Positions 26,915 to 35,660 of a DNA stretch of 64,000 nucleotides are shown here, piece by piece (positions within the stretch are counted from its first letter, which is position 1; each line of letters opens with the position of its first letter). This DNA comes from Paracidovorax citrulli (GTDB taxonomy: Bacteria; Pseudomonadota; Gammaproteobacteria; Burkholderiales; Burkholderiaceae_C). The DNA is taken from the NCBI RefSeq assembly GCF_900100305.1, contig NZ_FNEY01000004.1, positions 124,001 through 188,000 of the forward strand, in the 5' to 3' direction. The translations under genes were made by a program, and so were the position numbers. The notes below the pieces were generated by a model. That model ran no database searches, had not been told where the DNA came from, and saw nothing but the letters and a program-made list of their open reading frames with translations.

Positions 26915-28276
26915 ATGATGCCCCTTGCAATCAAAAAAGCCGCCCTCCGCGCGGCATTCGCCGCGGCGGCAGGCCTGCTGGCCGCGCAGTCCGCCTGGGC
27001 GCTGCTGCCCATCCAGCATTGGACCGAACCCAGCGGCGCACGCGTCTGGCTCGTCGAAAGCCCCGGTATTCCGATGGTGGACGTGCAGGTCGATTTCGAT
27101 GCCGGAGCACGGCGCGATCCTGCGCCGCAGGCCGGCCTGGCGGCGGCCGTGGCCGCCATGTCGTCCAAGGGCGTGCGCGCCGACGGGGCCGAACCCGCGA
27201 TGGACGAGAACGCCCTGGGCGAGGCCTGGGCCGATCTGGGCGCGAGCCTGCAGGCGTCCGCGGAGCGGGACGGCTTCAGCTACGGGCTGCGCTCGCTCAC
27301 CGATGGCGGCCTGCTGGACCGCGCCGCCCGGCTGGCCGCGCGGCAGATCGCCCAGCCGGCCTTCGCGCAGGATATCTGGCAGCGCGAGCGCGCGCGCTGG
27401 AGCGCCTCGCTGAAGGAAGCCGAAACACGGCCCGGCACGGTGGCCGCCAGGGCTTTCTCGCAGGCCGTCTATGGCTCCCATCCCTATGGCCAGCGCGCCA
27501 CGCCGGAGACGCTGGCGCGCATCGAGGTCGCGGACCTGCAGAAATTCCACGACCGCTACCTGCAGGCCTGCCGGGCGCGCGTGAGCATCGTGGGCGCCGT
27601 GAACCGGGAGCAGGCCCGCGCCCTGGCCCGGACGCTGCTCTCGCGCCTGCCGGCCTCGGATGCCTCGGGCTGCGCCGCGCTGCCTCCGGTGCCGCCCGTG
27701 CAGCCGCTGGCCCAGGCGCGGGAGGAGCGCATTCCCTTCGCCTCGGCCCAGGCGCACGTGCTGATCGGCCAGCCCAGCTTTCCGCGCAAGGACCCCGACT
27801 TCCTCGCGCTGCTCGTGGGCAACCACATCCTGGGCGGCGGCGGCTTCACGTCGCGGCTGACCGAGGAGGTGCGCGAAAAGCGTGGCCTGAGCTACAGCGT
27901 GTACAGCCAGTTTTCCCCCGGGCTGGATGCCGGCCCCTTCGTCGTCGCGCTGCAGACGCGCCCCGACCAGGCGGAGCAGGCCGTGCAGGTCTCCCGCGAC
28001 GTGCTCGCCCGCTTCGTCGCCGAAGGGCCCACGGCCGCCGAACTGCGCGCGGCCAAGGACAACCTGATCGGCGGCTTCGCGCTGCGCATCGACAGCAACC
28101 GCAAGCTGCTGGGCAACGTGGTGAACATCGCCTGGAACGATCTGCCGCTCGACTATCTCGAGCACTGGACCGACCGGGTGGAGGCGCTGACCGCGGAGGA
28201 CATCCGCGCGGCGATGGCGCGCAAGCTGCAGCCTGCGCGGATGGTGACCGTGGTGGTCGGCGGGAGCGCGCCATGA
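26915..28276 (+). CDS. M16 family peptidase-like protein (non-catalytic partner)
   Basis: A 453-residue secreted M16-fold protein with a signal peptide ending near QSAWA. The region where the zinc motif should be reads QAGLAAAVAAMSSKG, with no HxxEH, so it is probably catalytically dead. It keeps the C-terminal half typical of the family (NHILGGGGFTSRLTEEVREKRGLSYSVYS), including the Arg/Tyr pair that contacts substrate. It most likely forms a heterodimer with the active M16 protein just upstream. Its stop overlaps the rsmD start (ATGA). Confidence 0.92.
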   Translation: MMPLAIKKAALRAAFAAAAGLLAAQSAWALLPIQHWTEPSGARVWLVESPGIPMVDVQVDFDAGARRDPAPQAGLAAAVAAMSSKGVRADGAEPAMDENALGEAWADLGASLQASAERDGFSYGLRSLTDGGLLDRAARLAARQIAQPAFAQDIWQRERARWSASLKEAETRPGTVAARAFSQAVYGSHPYGQRATPETLARIEVADLQKFHDRYLQACRARVSIVGAVNREQARALARTLLSRLPASDASGCAALPPVPPVQPLAQAREERIPFASAQAHVLIGQPSFPRKDPDFLALLVGNHILGGGGFTSRLTEEVREKRGLSYSVYSQFSPGLDAGPFVVALQTRPDQAEQAVQVSRDVLARFVAEGPTAAELRAAKDNLIGGFALRIDSNRKLLGNVVNIAWNDLPLDYLEHWTDRVEALTAEDIRAAMARKLQPARMVTVVVGGSAP

Positions 28277-28902
28277 GCCCGGCGCCGCGCAGGCCTGCCG
28301 CGCCCCAGCGCCCTGCGGCGAGCTCAGGGGCCCGGCAGGGCGGGCACGCCGGTGCGGGCGAAGTGCGCATCATCGGCGGGCTCTGGAAGCGCACGCGGTT
28401 GCCGGTGCCGTCGCGCCCGGGGCTGCGGCCCACGCCGGACCGGGTCCGGGAAGCCCTCTTCAACTGGCTGGGGCAGGACCTGTCCGGATGGCGCTGCGTC
28501 GATGCCTTCGCCGGCACGGGCGCGCTCGGCCTGGAAGCCGCGTCCCGCGGAGCGGTGGAGGTGCTGCTGGTGGAAAGCGACGCGGCCCTCGCCGATCAAC
28601 TGCGGCGTTCCTGCGAAAAGCTGGGCGCCGCTGCGGCGCGGGTGCAGCGGGGCGACGGCGTTGCCGTCCTGCGCCAGCGTGCGCCGGGCTCCGCGCACCT
28701 GGTCCTGCTCGATCCGCCTTTCGACGGCGGGCTGTTCGATGCGGCCCTGGCCGCTGCCGCGCCGGCGCTCGCGGAGGATGGATTCATCTACCTCGAGGCT
28801 CCGCAACCCTGGAACGATGCGGCGCTGGCACCCCTGGGCCTTGCCATCCATCGCCACCTGCGGGCGGGGGCGGTGCATGCCCACCTGATCCGCAAGGTTT
28901 AG
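28273..28902 (+). CDS. rsmD: 16S rRNA (guanine(966)-N(2))-methyltransferase
   Basis: A 209-residue SAM-dependent enzyme that methylates G966 of 16S rRNA. After a 30-residue variable leader come RIIGGLWKRTRLPVP, the RPTPDRVREALFNWL motif, the SAM loop VDAFAGTGALGLEA and the catalytic DPPF (147-150). The ATG overlaps the stop of the upstream M16 gene by ATGA, and coaD follows after 137 bp, a conserved order in proteobacteria. Start chosen by the overlap; a start further in would also retain the domain. Confidence 0.94.
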   Translation: MSPAPRRPAAPQRPAASSGARQGGHAGAGEVRIIGGLWKRTRLPVPSRPGLRPTPDRVREALFNWLGQDLSGWRCVDAFAGTGALGLEAASRGAVEVLLVESDAALADQLRRSCEKLGAAAARVQRGDGVAVLRQRAPGSAHLVLLDPPFDGGLFDAALAAAAPALAEDGFIYLEAPQPWNDAALAPLGLAIHRHLRAGAVHAHLIRKV

Positions 28903-29039
28903 CGCCCCCTCGCGCGGCGGGGCGCCATGCCATGGCCCATGGGCCGGATGCGCCTTTTCGTGCCCGCGCTGCCCTTGGCGCAGGAGCGCCGCAATAATCC
29001 GCTCCAACCGAATGCTTTCAATCCAGGAGATCCGCCGCC

Positions 29040-29543
29040 ATGGTCCAGAACGTCATCGCTGTCTATCCCGGCACCTTCGATCCCATCACGCTGGGCCATG
29101 AAGACGTGGTGCGCCGCGCGACCCAGCTGTTCGGCAGCGTGATCGTGGCGGTGGCCGCGGGCCACCACAAGAAGACGCTGTTCAGCCTGGAGGAGCGCAT
29201 CGCGATGGTGCGCGAGGCGGTCCAGCCCTATCCCCAGGTGCGGGTGGAGAGCTTCTCCGGCCTGCTGCGCGACTTCGTGGTCGCCCGCGAGGGCAAGGCC
29301 ATGGTGCGCGGCCTGCGTGCCGTGACCGACTTCGACTATGAGTTCCAGCTGGCCGGCATGAACCGCAGCCTCATGCCCGAGGTCGAAACCGTCTTCCTCA
29401 CGCCGAGCGACAAGTACCAGTTCATCAGCAGCACGTTCGTGCGCGAGATCGCCGTGCTGGGCGGCGAGGTGGACAAATTCGTTTCTCCCGGAGTCTGCCA
29501 GCGCCTCGCCGCCAAGGTCCGCGGGATGGCTCCGGCCCCCTGA
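29040..29543 (+). CDS. coaD: Phosphopantetheine adenylyltransferase
   Basis: A 167-residue enzyme that adds AMP to 4'-phosphopantetheine, the fourth step of coenzyme A synthesis. The nucleotidyltransferase motif TFDPITLGHEDVV holds the H/T-x-G-H signature, and RGLRAVTDFDYEFQ with the C-terminal SSTFVREIAVLGG are standard for CoaD. Length equals the family norm. A purine-rich AGGAG lies about 10 nt upstream. It follows rsmD, a common pairing, and is convergent with the next gene. Confidence 0.97.
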   Translation: MVQNVIAVYPGTFDPITLGHEDVVRRATQLFGSVIVAVAAGHHKKTLFSLEERIAMVREAVQPYPQVRVESFSGLLRDFVVAREGKAMVRGLRAVTDFDYEFQLAGMNRSLMPEVETVFLTPSDKYQFISSTFVREIAVLGGEVDKFVSPGVCQRLAAKVRGMAPAP

Positions 29544-29565
29544 GGCCACGCGCCGTGGCGGCGCG

Positions 29566-30645
29566 TCAGGCGGTGGCGTGCACGATGTCGTGCACGAAGC
29601 GCAGCTTGGCCAGCGCGCCGGACGACAGCGCGAACGGGTAGGCATCCTGCTGCCCGAGGCTGCGGTTCAGGCTGTTGAGCAGCAGCGTCAGGGGCACCCA
29701 TTCCTGCACCATCGCGTCGAAGTCCGGCCGGTCGCTGGCGAATGGATTGCCCACGCGGTAGGTCTGGATGGCGCCGTTTTCGGGGATATCGAGGCCCGTG
29801 TGATAGCTGGCGGCCGTCTCCAGCAGATCCACCATGTGCAGGTAATGGGCCCAGGTCTCGGCCCAGTCTTCCCAGGGGTGGGCGGTGGCATAAGCGCTCA
29901 CATGGCGTTCGCGCCACGCGCCCAGGTGCGGACTGCTGGCGTAGTAGGCCTGCAGGGCGGCGCCGTAGTCCTGGCGCTCGTCGCCGAAGACCGCGCGAAA
30001 CTCTTCCAGCCGGCCGGAGCCCAGCAGCAGATGGTCCCAGTAGAAGTGTCCCGATTCGTGCCGCAGGTGGCCCAGCAGGGTGCGGTAGGGTTCGTGCAGG
30101 GCGAGCCGCCGCCGGGCCCGTTCATCGTCGTCCGCCTCGGCCACGTTGAGCGTGATCGTCCCGGCGGCGTGTCCCGTCATCACGGGTTGGCCGGGCTGGT
30201 CGGCCAGGAACTCGAAGACCGGGCTTGCACCGTCCGGCGCGGGCTGCAGGCCCAGGCGCGCGAGCGTGTAGTAGAGCTGCCGCTTGGCATGCTCGATCTG
30301 TTTCCAGCGGCGCAGGTTGGCAGGTTCGGAAAGGTCGGGAAGGATGCGCGTCTGGCGGCAGGACCCGCACAGCTGCTGCGGATCATCGGCCGCCACCGCG
30401 AAGTTGCAGGCGGCGTGCGCTATCCGGTTGTGGCAAAGCCGGTACAGCGGTGAAGCGCTGCCCTGGCGGCGCGACGGCACCCGCTGCCACAGGTCGGCAT
30501 CGCCCTGCAGGCCCGGCACGGCCGGCACCAGGGCAGCCATGGTCAGCTGGTCGGGCAGGAACGCCAGCTTCGCGCCGCAGTGAAGGCACTGGACGCTGTC
30601 GAAGAAAACGAGATGACCGCATTGGTCGCAATTGAAAACCTGCAT
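29566..30645 (-). CDS. Zinc-ribbon protein with a putative zinc metallopeptidase domain
   Basis: A 359-residue protein. It begins with a zinc ribbon (Cys6, Cys9, Cys20, Cys23) and a second CHN...CGSC cysteine set at about 71-96. The C-terminal domain carries HESGH (His196, Glu197, His200), the HExxH-like zincin signature, in LLGHLRHESGHFYWD, and WEDWAETWAHYLHM, which may supply the third ligand. This domain order is that of a widespread uncharacterised zinc-ribbon/metallopeptidase family. No signal peptide is seen, so it should be cytoplasmic. The substrate is unknown. Confidence 0.85.
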   Translation of the reverse strand: MQVFNCDQCGHLVFFDSVQCLHCGAKLAFLPDQLTMAALVPAVPGLQGDADLWQRVPSRRQGSASPLYRLCHNRIAHAACNFAVAADDPQQLCGSCRQTRILPDLSEPANLRRWKQIEHAKRQLYYTLARLGLQPAPDGASPVFEFLADQPGQPVMTGHAAGTITLNVAEADDDERARRRLALHEPYRTLLGHLRHESGHFYWDHLLLGSGRLEEFRAVFGDERQDYGAALQAYYASSPHLGAWRERHVSAYATAHPWEDWAETWAHYLHMVDLLETAASYHTGLDIPENGAIQTYRVGNPFASDRPDFDAMVQEWVPLTLLLNSLNRSLGQQDAYPFALSSGALAKLRFVHDIVHATA

Positions 30646-30740
30646 GGTCGCGGAGCATAGGGCCTGTAGGCCTCTTCGTACGGCTCTGGGCGAACCGCCT
30701 GGCGCGTGGATGCCCTGGGCGGCTGTGCAGAAGGCGGCAC

Positions 30741-30769
30741 AAGAAAAACAGGCTCCGTGAGGAGCCTGT
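30741..30769 (-). terminator. Rho-independent terminator after the BON lipoprotein gene
   Basis: A perfect 9-bp stem (ACAGGCTCC with GGAGCCTGT) around GTGA. On the minus strand the 3' arm is followed directly by TTTT, C and TT, about 50 bp after the stop of the BON gene. Confidence 0.85.
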
Positions 30770-30815
30770 CTGCAAAAGGTGGGGCCGGGCAGGAAGGTCC
30801 GCCGGCCCGCTTGCG

Positions 30816-31130
30816 TCAGGGACGCACGACGATGCTGTTGCGCACTTCGCGCACGTGCTTGGTGTTGCGGGCGATGGCTTCCGCGCGGTCCTTCTCGGCC
30901 TGCGACTTGGCGAAGCCGGACAGCTGCACCGTGCCGTTCAGCGTTTCCACGCTGATGGACGTGGCGGAGACCGACTTGTCTTCAGCCATCTTGGCCTTCA
31001 CGGCGGTGGTGATGCCGGCGTCGTCCATGTAGGAGCCCACGGTCTGCTGGTCACGCGCCACGGAGCATCCGGTGGTGACGATGGTGGCGCCGGCGAGGGC
31101 TGCGAAGGCGAGGGCACGAGCGTACTTCAT
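30816..31130 (-). CDS. BON-domain lipoprotein (OsmY-like)
   Basis: A 104-residue protein with a lipoprotein signal (LAGATIVTTGC, Cys22) and one BON domain (DDAGITTAVKAKMAEDKSVSATSISVETLNGTVQLSGFA) ending VREVRNSIVVRP. BON proteins bind phospholipid surfaces and protect the envelope in osmotic or other stress. The start has AAGGAAAT 6 nt upstream, and a strong terminator follows. It heads a run of stress-type genes on the same strand (ferritin-like, DUF883, DUF1328 upstream of it). Confidence 0.92.
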   Translation of the reverse strand: MKYARALAFAALAGATIVTTGCSVARDQQTVGSYMDDAGITTAVKAKMAEDKSVSATSISVETLNGTVQLSGFAKSQAEKDRAEAIARNTKHVREVRNSIVVRP

Positions 31131-31242
31131 GGTTATTTCCTTGGTTTGGTTGAGAGAACACGGGTGCTGGGGACATCCTTCGGTCCGCCGGCTTTCTGCA
31201 CCCTCCTTGCCGGTGGACCGTCTGCCAGGGCTGGCCGCTCCT

Positions 31243-31797
31243 TCAGCGGTGCAGCCAATCCTTGAGTTCGTCGGCATGCTCTTCCTCGTCGGCGAGGATG
31301 CCTTCCAGCATGCGGCGCGTGGTGGGATCCTTGTCGCCGATCAGGGTGATCATCTGGCGGTACGCTTCCACTGCGATGCGTTCCGCCACGAGGTTGGCGC
31401 GCACCATGGCCTTCAGATCGGAGGACTCGTCGTACTGCGCGTGGCTGCGTTCTTCCAGCGTGCGGGGCCGGAAATCCGGTTCGCCGCCCAGTTGCACGAT
31501 CCGCTGGGCAATGAGGTCGGCGTGGGCCGCTTCCTCGTTCGCGTGCACCAGGAATTCCGCGGCGATCGCGGGGGACTCCAGACCGTCGGCCGTGAAATAG
31601 TGGCGCTTGTAGCGCAGCACGCACACGAGTTCGGTCGCCAGGGCATCGTTCAGCAGCTTCACGATGGCGTCGCGGTGCGGACCGTACGCAGGTGTGACGG
31701 CACCTTCGTCGAGGTCCTGGGTGGCCGCGTACCGAAGGGCTTTTTCGTCCAGGGTGAGCGATGCAGTTACCGTAGTTGTGGGGTTCGGGATGGTCAT
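31243..31797 (-). CDS. Ferritin-like di-iron protein (bacterioferritin-type)
   Basis: A 184-residue four-helix protein. The di-iron ligands can be placed at ALATELVCVLRYKRHYF, HANEEAAHADLIAQRI, NLVAERIAVEAYRQM and ILADEEEHADELKDWL, the E..ExxH..E..ExxH pattern of ferritins and bacterioferritins. About 30 N-terminal residues precede helix 1. It probably oxidises and stores or detoxifies iron in the cytoplasm. The frame is open upstream to 31935 but that part is proline-rich and overlaps the next gene; ATG 31797 is the sensible start. Confidence 0.88.
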   Translation of the reverse strand: MTIPNPTTTVTASLTLDEKALRYAATQDLDEGAVTPAYGPHRDAIVKLLNDALATELVCVLRYKRHYFTADGLESPAIAAEFLVHANEEAAHADLIAQRIVQLGGEPDFRPRTLEERSHAQYDESSDLKAMVRANLVAERIAVEAYRQMITLIGDKDPTTRRMLEGILADEEEHADELKDWLHR

Positions 31798-31895
31798 GGA
31801 GCGCCCGTGGAATGTTTTTGTGGATATGGGGCGGGCCGGTGGTGGAGGGCTGCTGGAGGCTTCCGTTTCCGGTCCCGCGTCGGGAGGCCGGGAGA

Positions 31896-32291
31896 TCAGT
31901 AGTCGCGGCTGCGGGGGCGGCGTGCCAGCATGCACAGCGTGGCCACGAAGGCGCCTGCCGCCGCCGCAATGGCCAGCGACTTGCCGGGCTGTTCCGCGAC
32001 GTAGCGGGCGGTGGCATCGGCGGCCTGGTTGAATTGCCGGCGGGCGCGCTCGCTGGTGTCGGCGCAGTAGGCGATGCCGCGGGACGCAAGATCCTGGGCC
32101 CGGGCGGCGAGATCGTCGATCACGGGGTCCACGTCGCTCTGCAGCTCCCGCACCTTGCGTTCCGCCTTGTCCAGGGTCTTGTTGGCTGCATCACGGGTGG
32201 TGCGCACGGCATCCTGGGCGTTGTCCAGCATGTCGCCGGCCACATCGTGCGCGGTATCTGCAGCCTTGTCGGCGAATTTTTGTGCTTCCAT
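31896..32291 (-). CDS. DUF883-type (ElaB/YqjD-like) membrane-anchored stress protein
   Basis: A 131-residue protein made of a long charged helical region (repeated Ala/Asp/Lys heptads, QDAVRTTRDAANKTLDKAERKV) and a C-terminal transmembrane segment (KSLAIAAAAGAFVATLCMLA) followed by basic residues. This matches the ElaB/YqjD/DUF883 family of inner-membrane proteins that accumulate in stationary phase, some of which tether ribosomes. It sits between ferritin-like and DUF1328 genes, all on one strand. Confidence 0.85.
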   Translation of the reverse strand: MEAQKFADKAADTAHDVAGDMLDNAQDAVRTTRDAANKTLDKAERKVRELQSDVDPVIDDLAARAQDLASRGIAYCADTSERARRQFNQAADATARYVAEQPGKSLAIAAAAGAFVATLCMLARRPRSRDY

Positions 32292-32338
32292 GGTTTCTGT
32301 TCCTCAGGTAGTCGGGTCGTCAGGGCGGGGCGGTGCGG

Positions 32339-32503
32339 TCAGCCGCGCTTGAGCAGGCTCAGCACGAAGGTGACGACGGCCATGATCACGAACACGAAGA
32401 ACAGGATCTTGGCGATGCCGACGGCGCCCGCTGCGATCCCACCAAAGCCGAAGAGTGCGGCGATCAGTGCGATCACCAGAAAAACGACTGCGTAATGCAA
32501 CAT
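32339..32503 (-). CDS. DUF1328 small membrane protein
   Basis: A 54-residue protein of two hydrophobic helices ([20 protein letters not shown] and [19 protein letters not shown]) separated by a Gly-rich turn ([13 protein letters not shown]), the exact DUF1328/YtjA-like layout. The start is fixed by an AGGAGAAAG site 6 nt upstream. These peptides are common in stress regulons of proteobacteria; no activity is assigned. It is the first gene of the BON/ferritin/DUF883 run. Confidence 0.93.
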   Translation of the reverse strand: MLHYAVVFLVIALIAALFGFGGIAAGAVGIAKILFFVFVIMAVVTFVLSLLKRG

Positions 32504-32768
32504 ATCTTTCTCCTCTTGGACCGGAAGGCCGGTCGGTGGTTGGTCGATGGCGCTGTCGCGTTGGCGCCTGGGATCCAATGTAGATTTGGGGGCGCACCCG
32601 GGCTGCCGGCCCCTGGCGCGCTGCGCTGTAGGACGCGGCCGACCGCAGGCGCGCCCCCTGCGCAGCGTCAGGAGACGGGAGGAAGAAGCCGGGGGAAACG
32701 GTAGGAGAAGCGCTGGACACCGGCACGGAGCCGGCGGTGAAGGGACGCGCGCTGGCGCGCCCCAGCAT

Positions 32769-34109
32769 TCAGTGCACGACGGGCAGCACCGCGGAAACGA
32801 GCGTGCCTTCGTTGGCCTCGGAGGTCACCGTCAGGCGCCCGCCGGCGGCCTCGACGCGGTGGCGCATACCCATGAGCCCGTGGGCGGAGGCGTGCACCTT
32901 GCTGGTGTCGAAGCCGGAGCCGTTGTCGCGGATCTGTACCGCCACATGGGTGGGATAGTTGTGCACGGCCACCAGCACCTTGGTGGCATTGGCGTACTTG
33001 CCGATGTTGGTCAGCGACTCCTGCACCATCCGGTAGATCGTGAGCTGCACAGCCTCCGGCAGGTCCACCGGCTCGAGGTTGAGTTCCACCTCCACGCTGC
33101 TGCGCTGCTCGAATTCGCGCGCCAGGATCTCCAGCGATGCGGTGAGCCCCAGGTTGAAAAGGGACGAAGGCCGGAGGTCTTCGATGATCCTGCGCTTGAG
33201 GGCGATGCCGCTGTTCAGGGTTTCGGTGAGGTGCTTGAGCCGCTCGGCGATCTCGGGCGACTGGGCATCGATCTTCGACTTCAGCCGCGCGACGTCGAGC
33301 TTGGCCGCCGTGAGCAGCGCTCCCAGCTCGTCGTGCAGTTCCCGGGCCAGGTGGCCCCGCTCGTCCTCGCGCACCTGCTGCAGGTGGTTCGCCAGTTCGG
33401 TCAGCGACGCGGTGCGTTCGCGCACCAGCAGTTCCAGCCGGTCGCGCTCGCGCTGCAGGGCCTGCTGCTCCCGTTCCTGGGCGGTTTGCAGGGCGCTGGC
33501 CTGGCGCAGGTACATGTAGAACGCGAGCAGGCCGATCACCACGACGGTAGCGATGCCGATGCGCGAAAGCGTGAGCGAGTGGAGGATCTCGTCGGTGTGG
33601 TGCGTGGAGCGGTCCGCGCTGCGCTGCGCGAGGCGGCCGGACAGCGTGCGGATGGCATCCATGTTCTCCTTGCCGACATCGGTGGAGAGGACGAACTTCC
33701 ATGCGTCGTCGTTGTTCTGGCGGCGCAGGCGCAGGCTCAGGTCCAGTTCGGACATCTTGCGGGAGATCTGCCGGGAGAGCTGCGTGAAGTCTTCCTGGTC
33801 TTCGGGGGAGTCCCGGTAGATGCTCCGCAGCTCCTCGAGATTGGCATCGATGGTGGCTGCCGCCTTCTGGTAGGGCTGGAGATAGCGGTCGTCGCCCGTG
33901 AGCAGGTAGCCGCGCAGGCCCGTTTCCGCGTCCAGCATGTTCTGCATCATGCGGTTGAGCGCGGCCCGGGTCGTGTAGGTGCTCGACAGTGCGCGCACGG
34001 CCTCGTTGGACCGTGCGTATCCGGCTTCATTGATGCCAACCAACGCAGCGGCTGCCAGCAGCGCCAGGGGCAGGCTGACGGCCATCTTGCGAAAATTGGA
34101 CCAGCGCAT
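32769..34109 (-). CDS. Sensor histidine kinase with CHASE3 domain, NarL-type
   Basis: A 446-residue kinase: a first membrane helix (residues 10-26), a CHASE3 periplasmic sensor (about 35-180, with [17 protein letters not shown]), a second helix (about 184-203), a coiled coil, a HisKA_3 dimer domain with His259 in RELHDELG, and an HATPase_c domain ([32 protein letters not shown]). It phosphorylates a LuxR-type partner, almost certainly the divergent response regulator whose start lies 145 bp away. The signal is unknown. A 265-bp gene-free stretch follows its stop. Confidence 0.93.
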   Translation of the reverse strand: MRWSNFRKMAVSLPLALLAAAALVGINEAGYARSNEAVRALSSTYTTRAALNRMMQNMLDAETGLRGYLLTGDDRYLQPYQKAAATIDANLEELRSIYRDSPEDQEDFTQLSRQISRKMSELDLSLRLRRQNNDDAWKFVLSTDVGKENMDAIRTLSGRLAQRSADRSTHHTDEILHSLTLSRIGIATVVVIGLLAFYMYLRQASALQTAQEREQQALQRERDRLELLVRERTASLTELANHLQQVREDERGHLARELHDELGALLTAAKLDVARLKSKIDAQSPEIAERLKHLTETLNSGIALKRRIIEDLRPSSLFNLGLTASLEILAREFEQRSSVEVELNLEPVDLPEAVQLTIYRMVQESLTNIGKYANATKVLVAVHNYPTHVAVQIRDNGSGFDTSKVHASAHGLMGMRHRVEAAGGRLTVTSEANEGTLVSAVLPVVH

Positions 34110-34254
34110 ATGTATGTTTCTCCGAAAGAGATGGGGGTGAATTCTGGATAATGTCACCAGCCTGCGGCGATCGCTGCAGGCACGCTCCCGCAACGGTGGA
34201 TGGGCCACCTGACCAACGATGGGCAGCCCAGCTGCCTCTTGAAAGAAACTCTCA

Positions 34255-34887
34255 ATGATCAAGATCGGCATTGTGGATGACCATGCGATTGTCCGCTCGG
34301 GATTGCGACAATTTCTGTCAGAACATGTAGACCTTCGCGTAGTCGGCGAGGCCGCGAACGGCCGCGAAGCCATCGACCTCGTGCGCAACCACGAGATCGA
34401 CGTGCTGCTGATGGACCTGTCGATGCCCGGCCAGAGCGGCCTCGATGCGCTGGCCATGCTGCGTGCGAAAGCGCCGGACATGGGCATCCTCATCCTGAGC
34501 GGGTACCCCGAGGAACACTACGCGATCAACCTCATTCGCCAGGGCGCCAGCGGCTACCTGAACAAGGAATGCGACCCCAAGGAGATCGTGGAGGCCATCC
34601 GCACCATCTCGCTGGGCCGCCGCTATCTCACGCCGGCCGTCGCGGACCTGCTCGCGCAACAGCTCAATCGCAAGGACGACGCGCCTCCGCACGAGCAGTT
34701 GTCCGAGCGTGAATTCCAGGTCTTCCTGAAGCTGGCCAAGGGCGAGACAGCGGGCGACATCGCCAAGTCGCTGTCCCTCAGCGTCAAGACCGTGAGCACG
34801 TACCGCACTCGCCTGATGGAGAAGATGGCGCTGTCGTCCAACAGCGACCTGACCTACTACGCGCTGAAGAACAAGCTGATCGATTGA
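34255..34887 (+). CDS. NarL/FixJ-family response regulator
   Basis: A 210-residue two-domain regulator. The receiver has the acidic pair VDDH near the N-terminus and phospho-acceptor Asp54 (LLMDLSMPG), and the output domain is a LuxR-type helix-turn-helix (LSEREFQVFLKLAKGETAGDIAKSLSLSVKTVSTYRTRLMEKM). It is divergent from the CHASE3 histidine kinase and is its likely partner. Targets may include the neighbouring stress genes. A strong hairpin terminator lies 130 bp downstream. Confidence 0.95.
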   Translation: MIKIGIVDDHAIVRSGLRQFLSEHVDLRVVGEAANGREAIDLVRNHEIDVLLMDLSMPGQSGLDALAMLRAKAPDMGILILSGYPEEHYAINLIRQGASGYLNKECDPKEIVEAIRTISLGRRYLTPAVADLLAQQLNRKDDAPPHEQLSEREFQVFLKLAKGETAGDIAKSLSLSVKTVSTYRTRLMEKMALSSNSDLTYYALKNKLID

Positions 34888-35016
34888 TCGCCGGCTGTGG
34901 AAAGCGTCCCGGCGTAACCGATTCGCGAGGCCCCGGGCGCTTCCCTTCCGGCCATTGGCGCGGCCCGCCTGGCGGGCGGCGGCATGCCCGGACAATGGTT
35001 CGCCACGCGTGCCAGA

Positions 35017-35046
35017 CCCCGGATGGAGTGACTCCATCCGGGGTTT
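35017..35046. terminator. Hairpin terminator between convergent response regulator genes
   Basis: A perfect 12-bp stem (CCCCGGATGGAG with CTCCATCCGGGG) with a 3-nt TGA loop, followed on the plus strand by TTT. It lies between the NarL-type gene (ends 34887) and the convergent lone receiver gene (ends 35120) and may serve both. Confidence 0.8.
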
Positions 35047-35119
35047 CGTGTTTCATGGGAAGGAGGCCGCGCGCAGCGGGCCGGAGGCCACGAGGCGTGG
35101 CGGGAAAACGATTGCGGGA

Positions 35120-35515
35120 TCAGGCGTTGTTGGCCGACTTGCGCAGCGCGCTGTGTTCCACGCAGTAATCCACCAGGGCGTCTATCTCGTTGGATTTGTC
35201 GAATACGGCGTCCACGCCGAGCTGGGCGCAACGTACGCGGACATCAGGGGTGGCATAGTTGCTGAGGACGACCATCTTCTGGCGCGTTGCCCGGTCGCGG
35301 CAGGCCGCGAGGATGCCCAGGCCGCTGCCCTGGCGAAGGAAGAGGTCCACGATGGCGAGATCCCATTGCTCGGGATGCGTGGCCAGCCACTCCTTCCCCT
35401 CGTCCTCCGTCTCGGCGACACCTACGGCCTCGACTTCCGCCAGCTCCTCCAGCGTGCCGATCAGGTTCTCCCGGATCGTGGCGTTGTCTTCGACGATATA
35501 AGTGCGCAGTTTCAC
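35120..35515 (-). CDS. Single-domain response regulator (CheY-like receiver)
   Basis: A 131-residue protein with only a receiver domain. The acidic pair (VEDN), phospho-acceptor Asp57 (LAIVDLFL), the Ser/Thr position (VVLSNYA) and the conserved Lys (VFDKSNE) are all present, so it should be phosphorylated. With no output domain it must act through protein contacts, as a phosphate sink or as a switch. It is convergent with the NarL-type regulator and close to the CHASE3 kinase, a possible donor. Confidence 0.9.
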   Translation of the reverse strand: MKLRTYIVEDNATIRENLIGTLEELAEVEAVGVAETEDEGKEWLATHPEQWDLAIVDLFLRQGSGLGILAACRDRATRQKMVVLSNYATPDVRVRCAQLGVDAVFDKSNEIDALVDYCVEHSALRKSANNA

Positions 35516-35616
35516 TGTGAGGCCGGTGCCGTTGAAGGCGCCAGGTGGGAGAGGTTGATCACGGCTCTACTTTATAGGGAGAGAGCCGGCATTCTGCCAG
35601 CAGCAGGGTGTTACCC

Positions 35617-35636
35617 CGGTAGGATTTCTCCTACCG
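35617..35636. other. Hairpin after the ThiF/MoeB-like gene
   Basis: CGGTAGGA and TCCTACCG form a perfect 8-bp stem with a TTTC loop, inside a wider GGGTG...CACCC pairing. It lies 25 bp after the stop of the ThiF-like gene and about 100 bp before the lone receiver gene. No T-tract follows, so it may be a processing or pause structure rather than a terminator. Confidence 0.5.
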
Positions 35637-35660
35637 TCACCCTTCGCCATGCAGCGTGCC

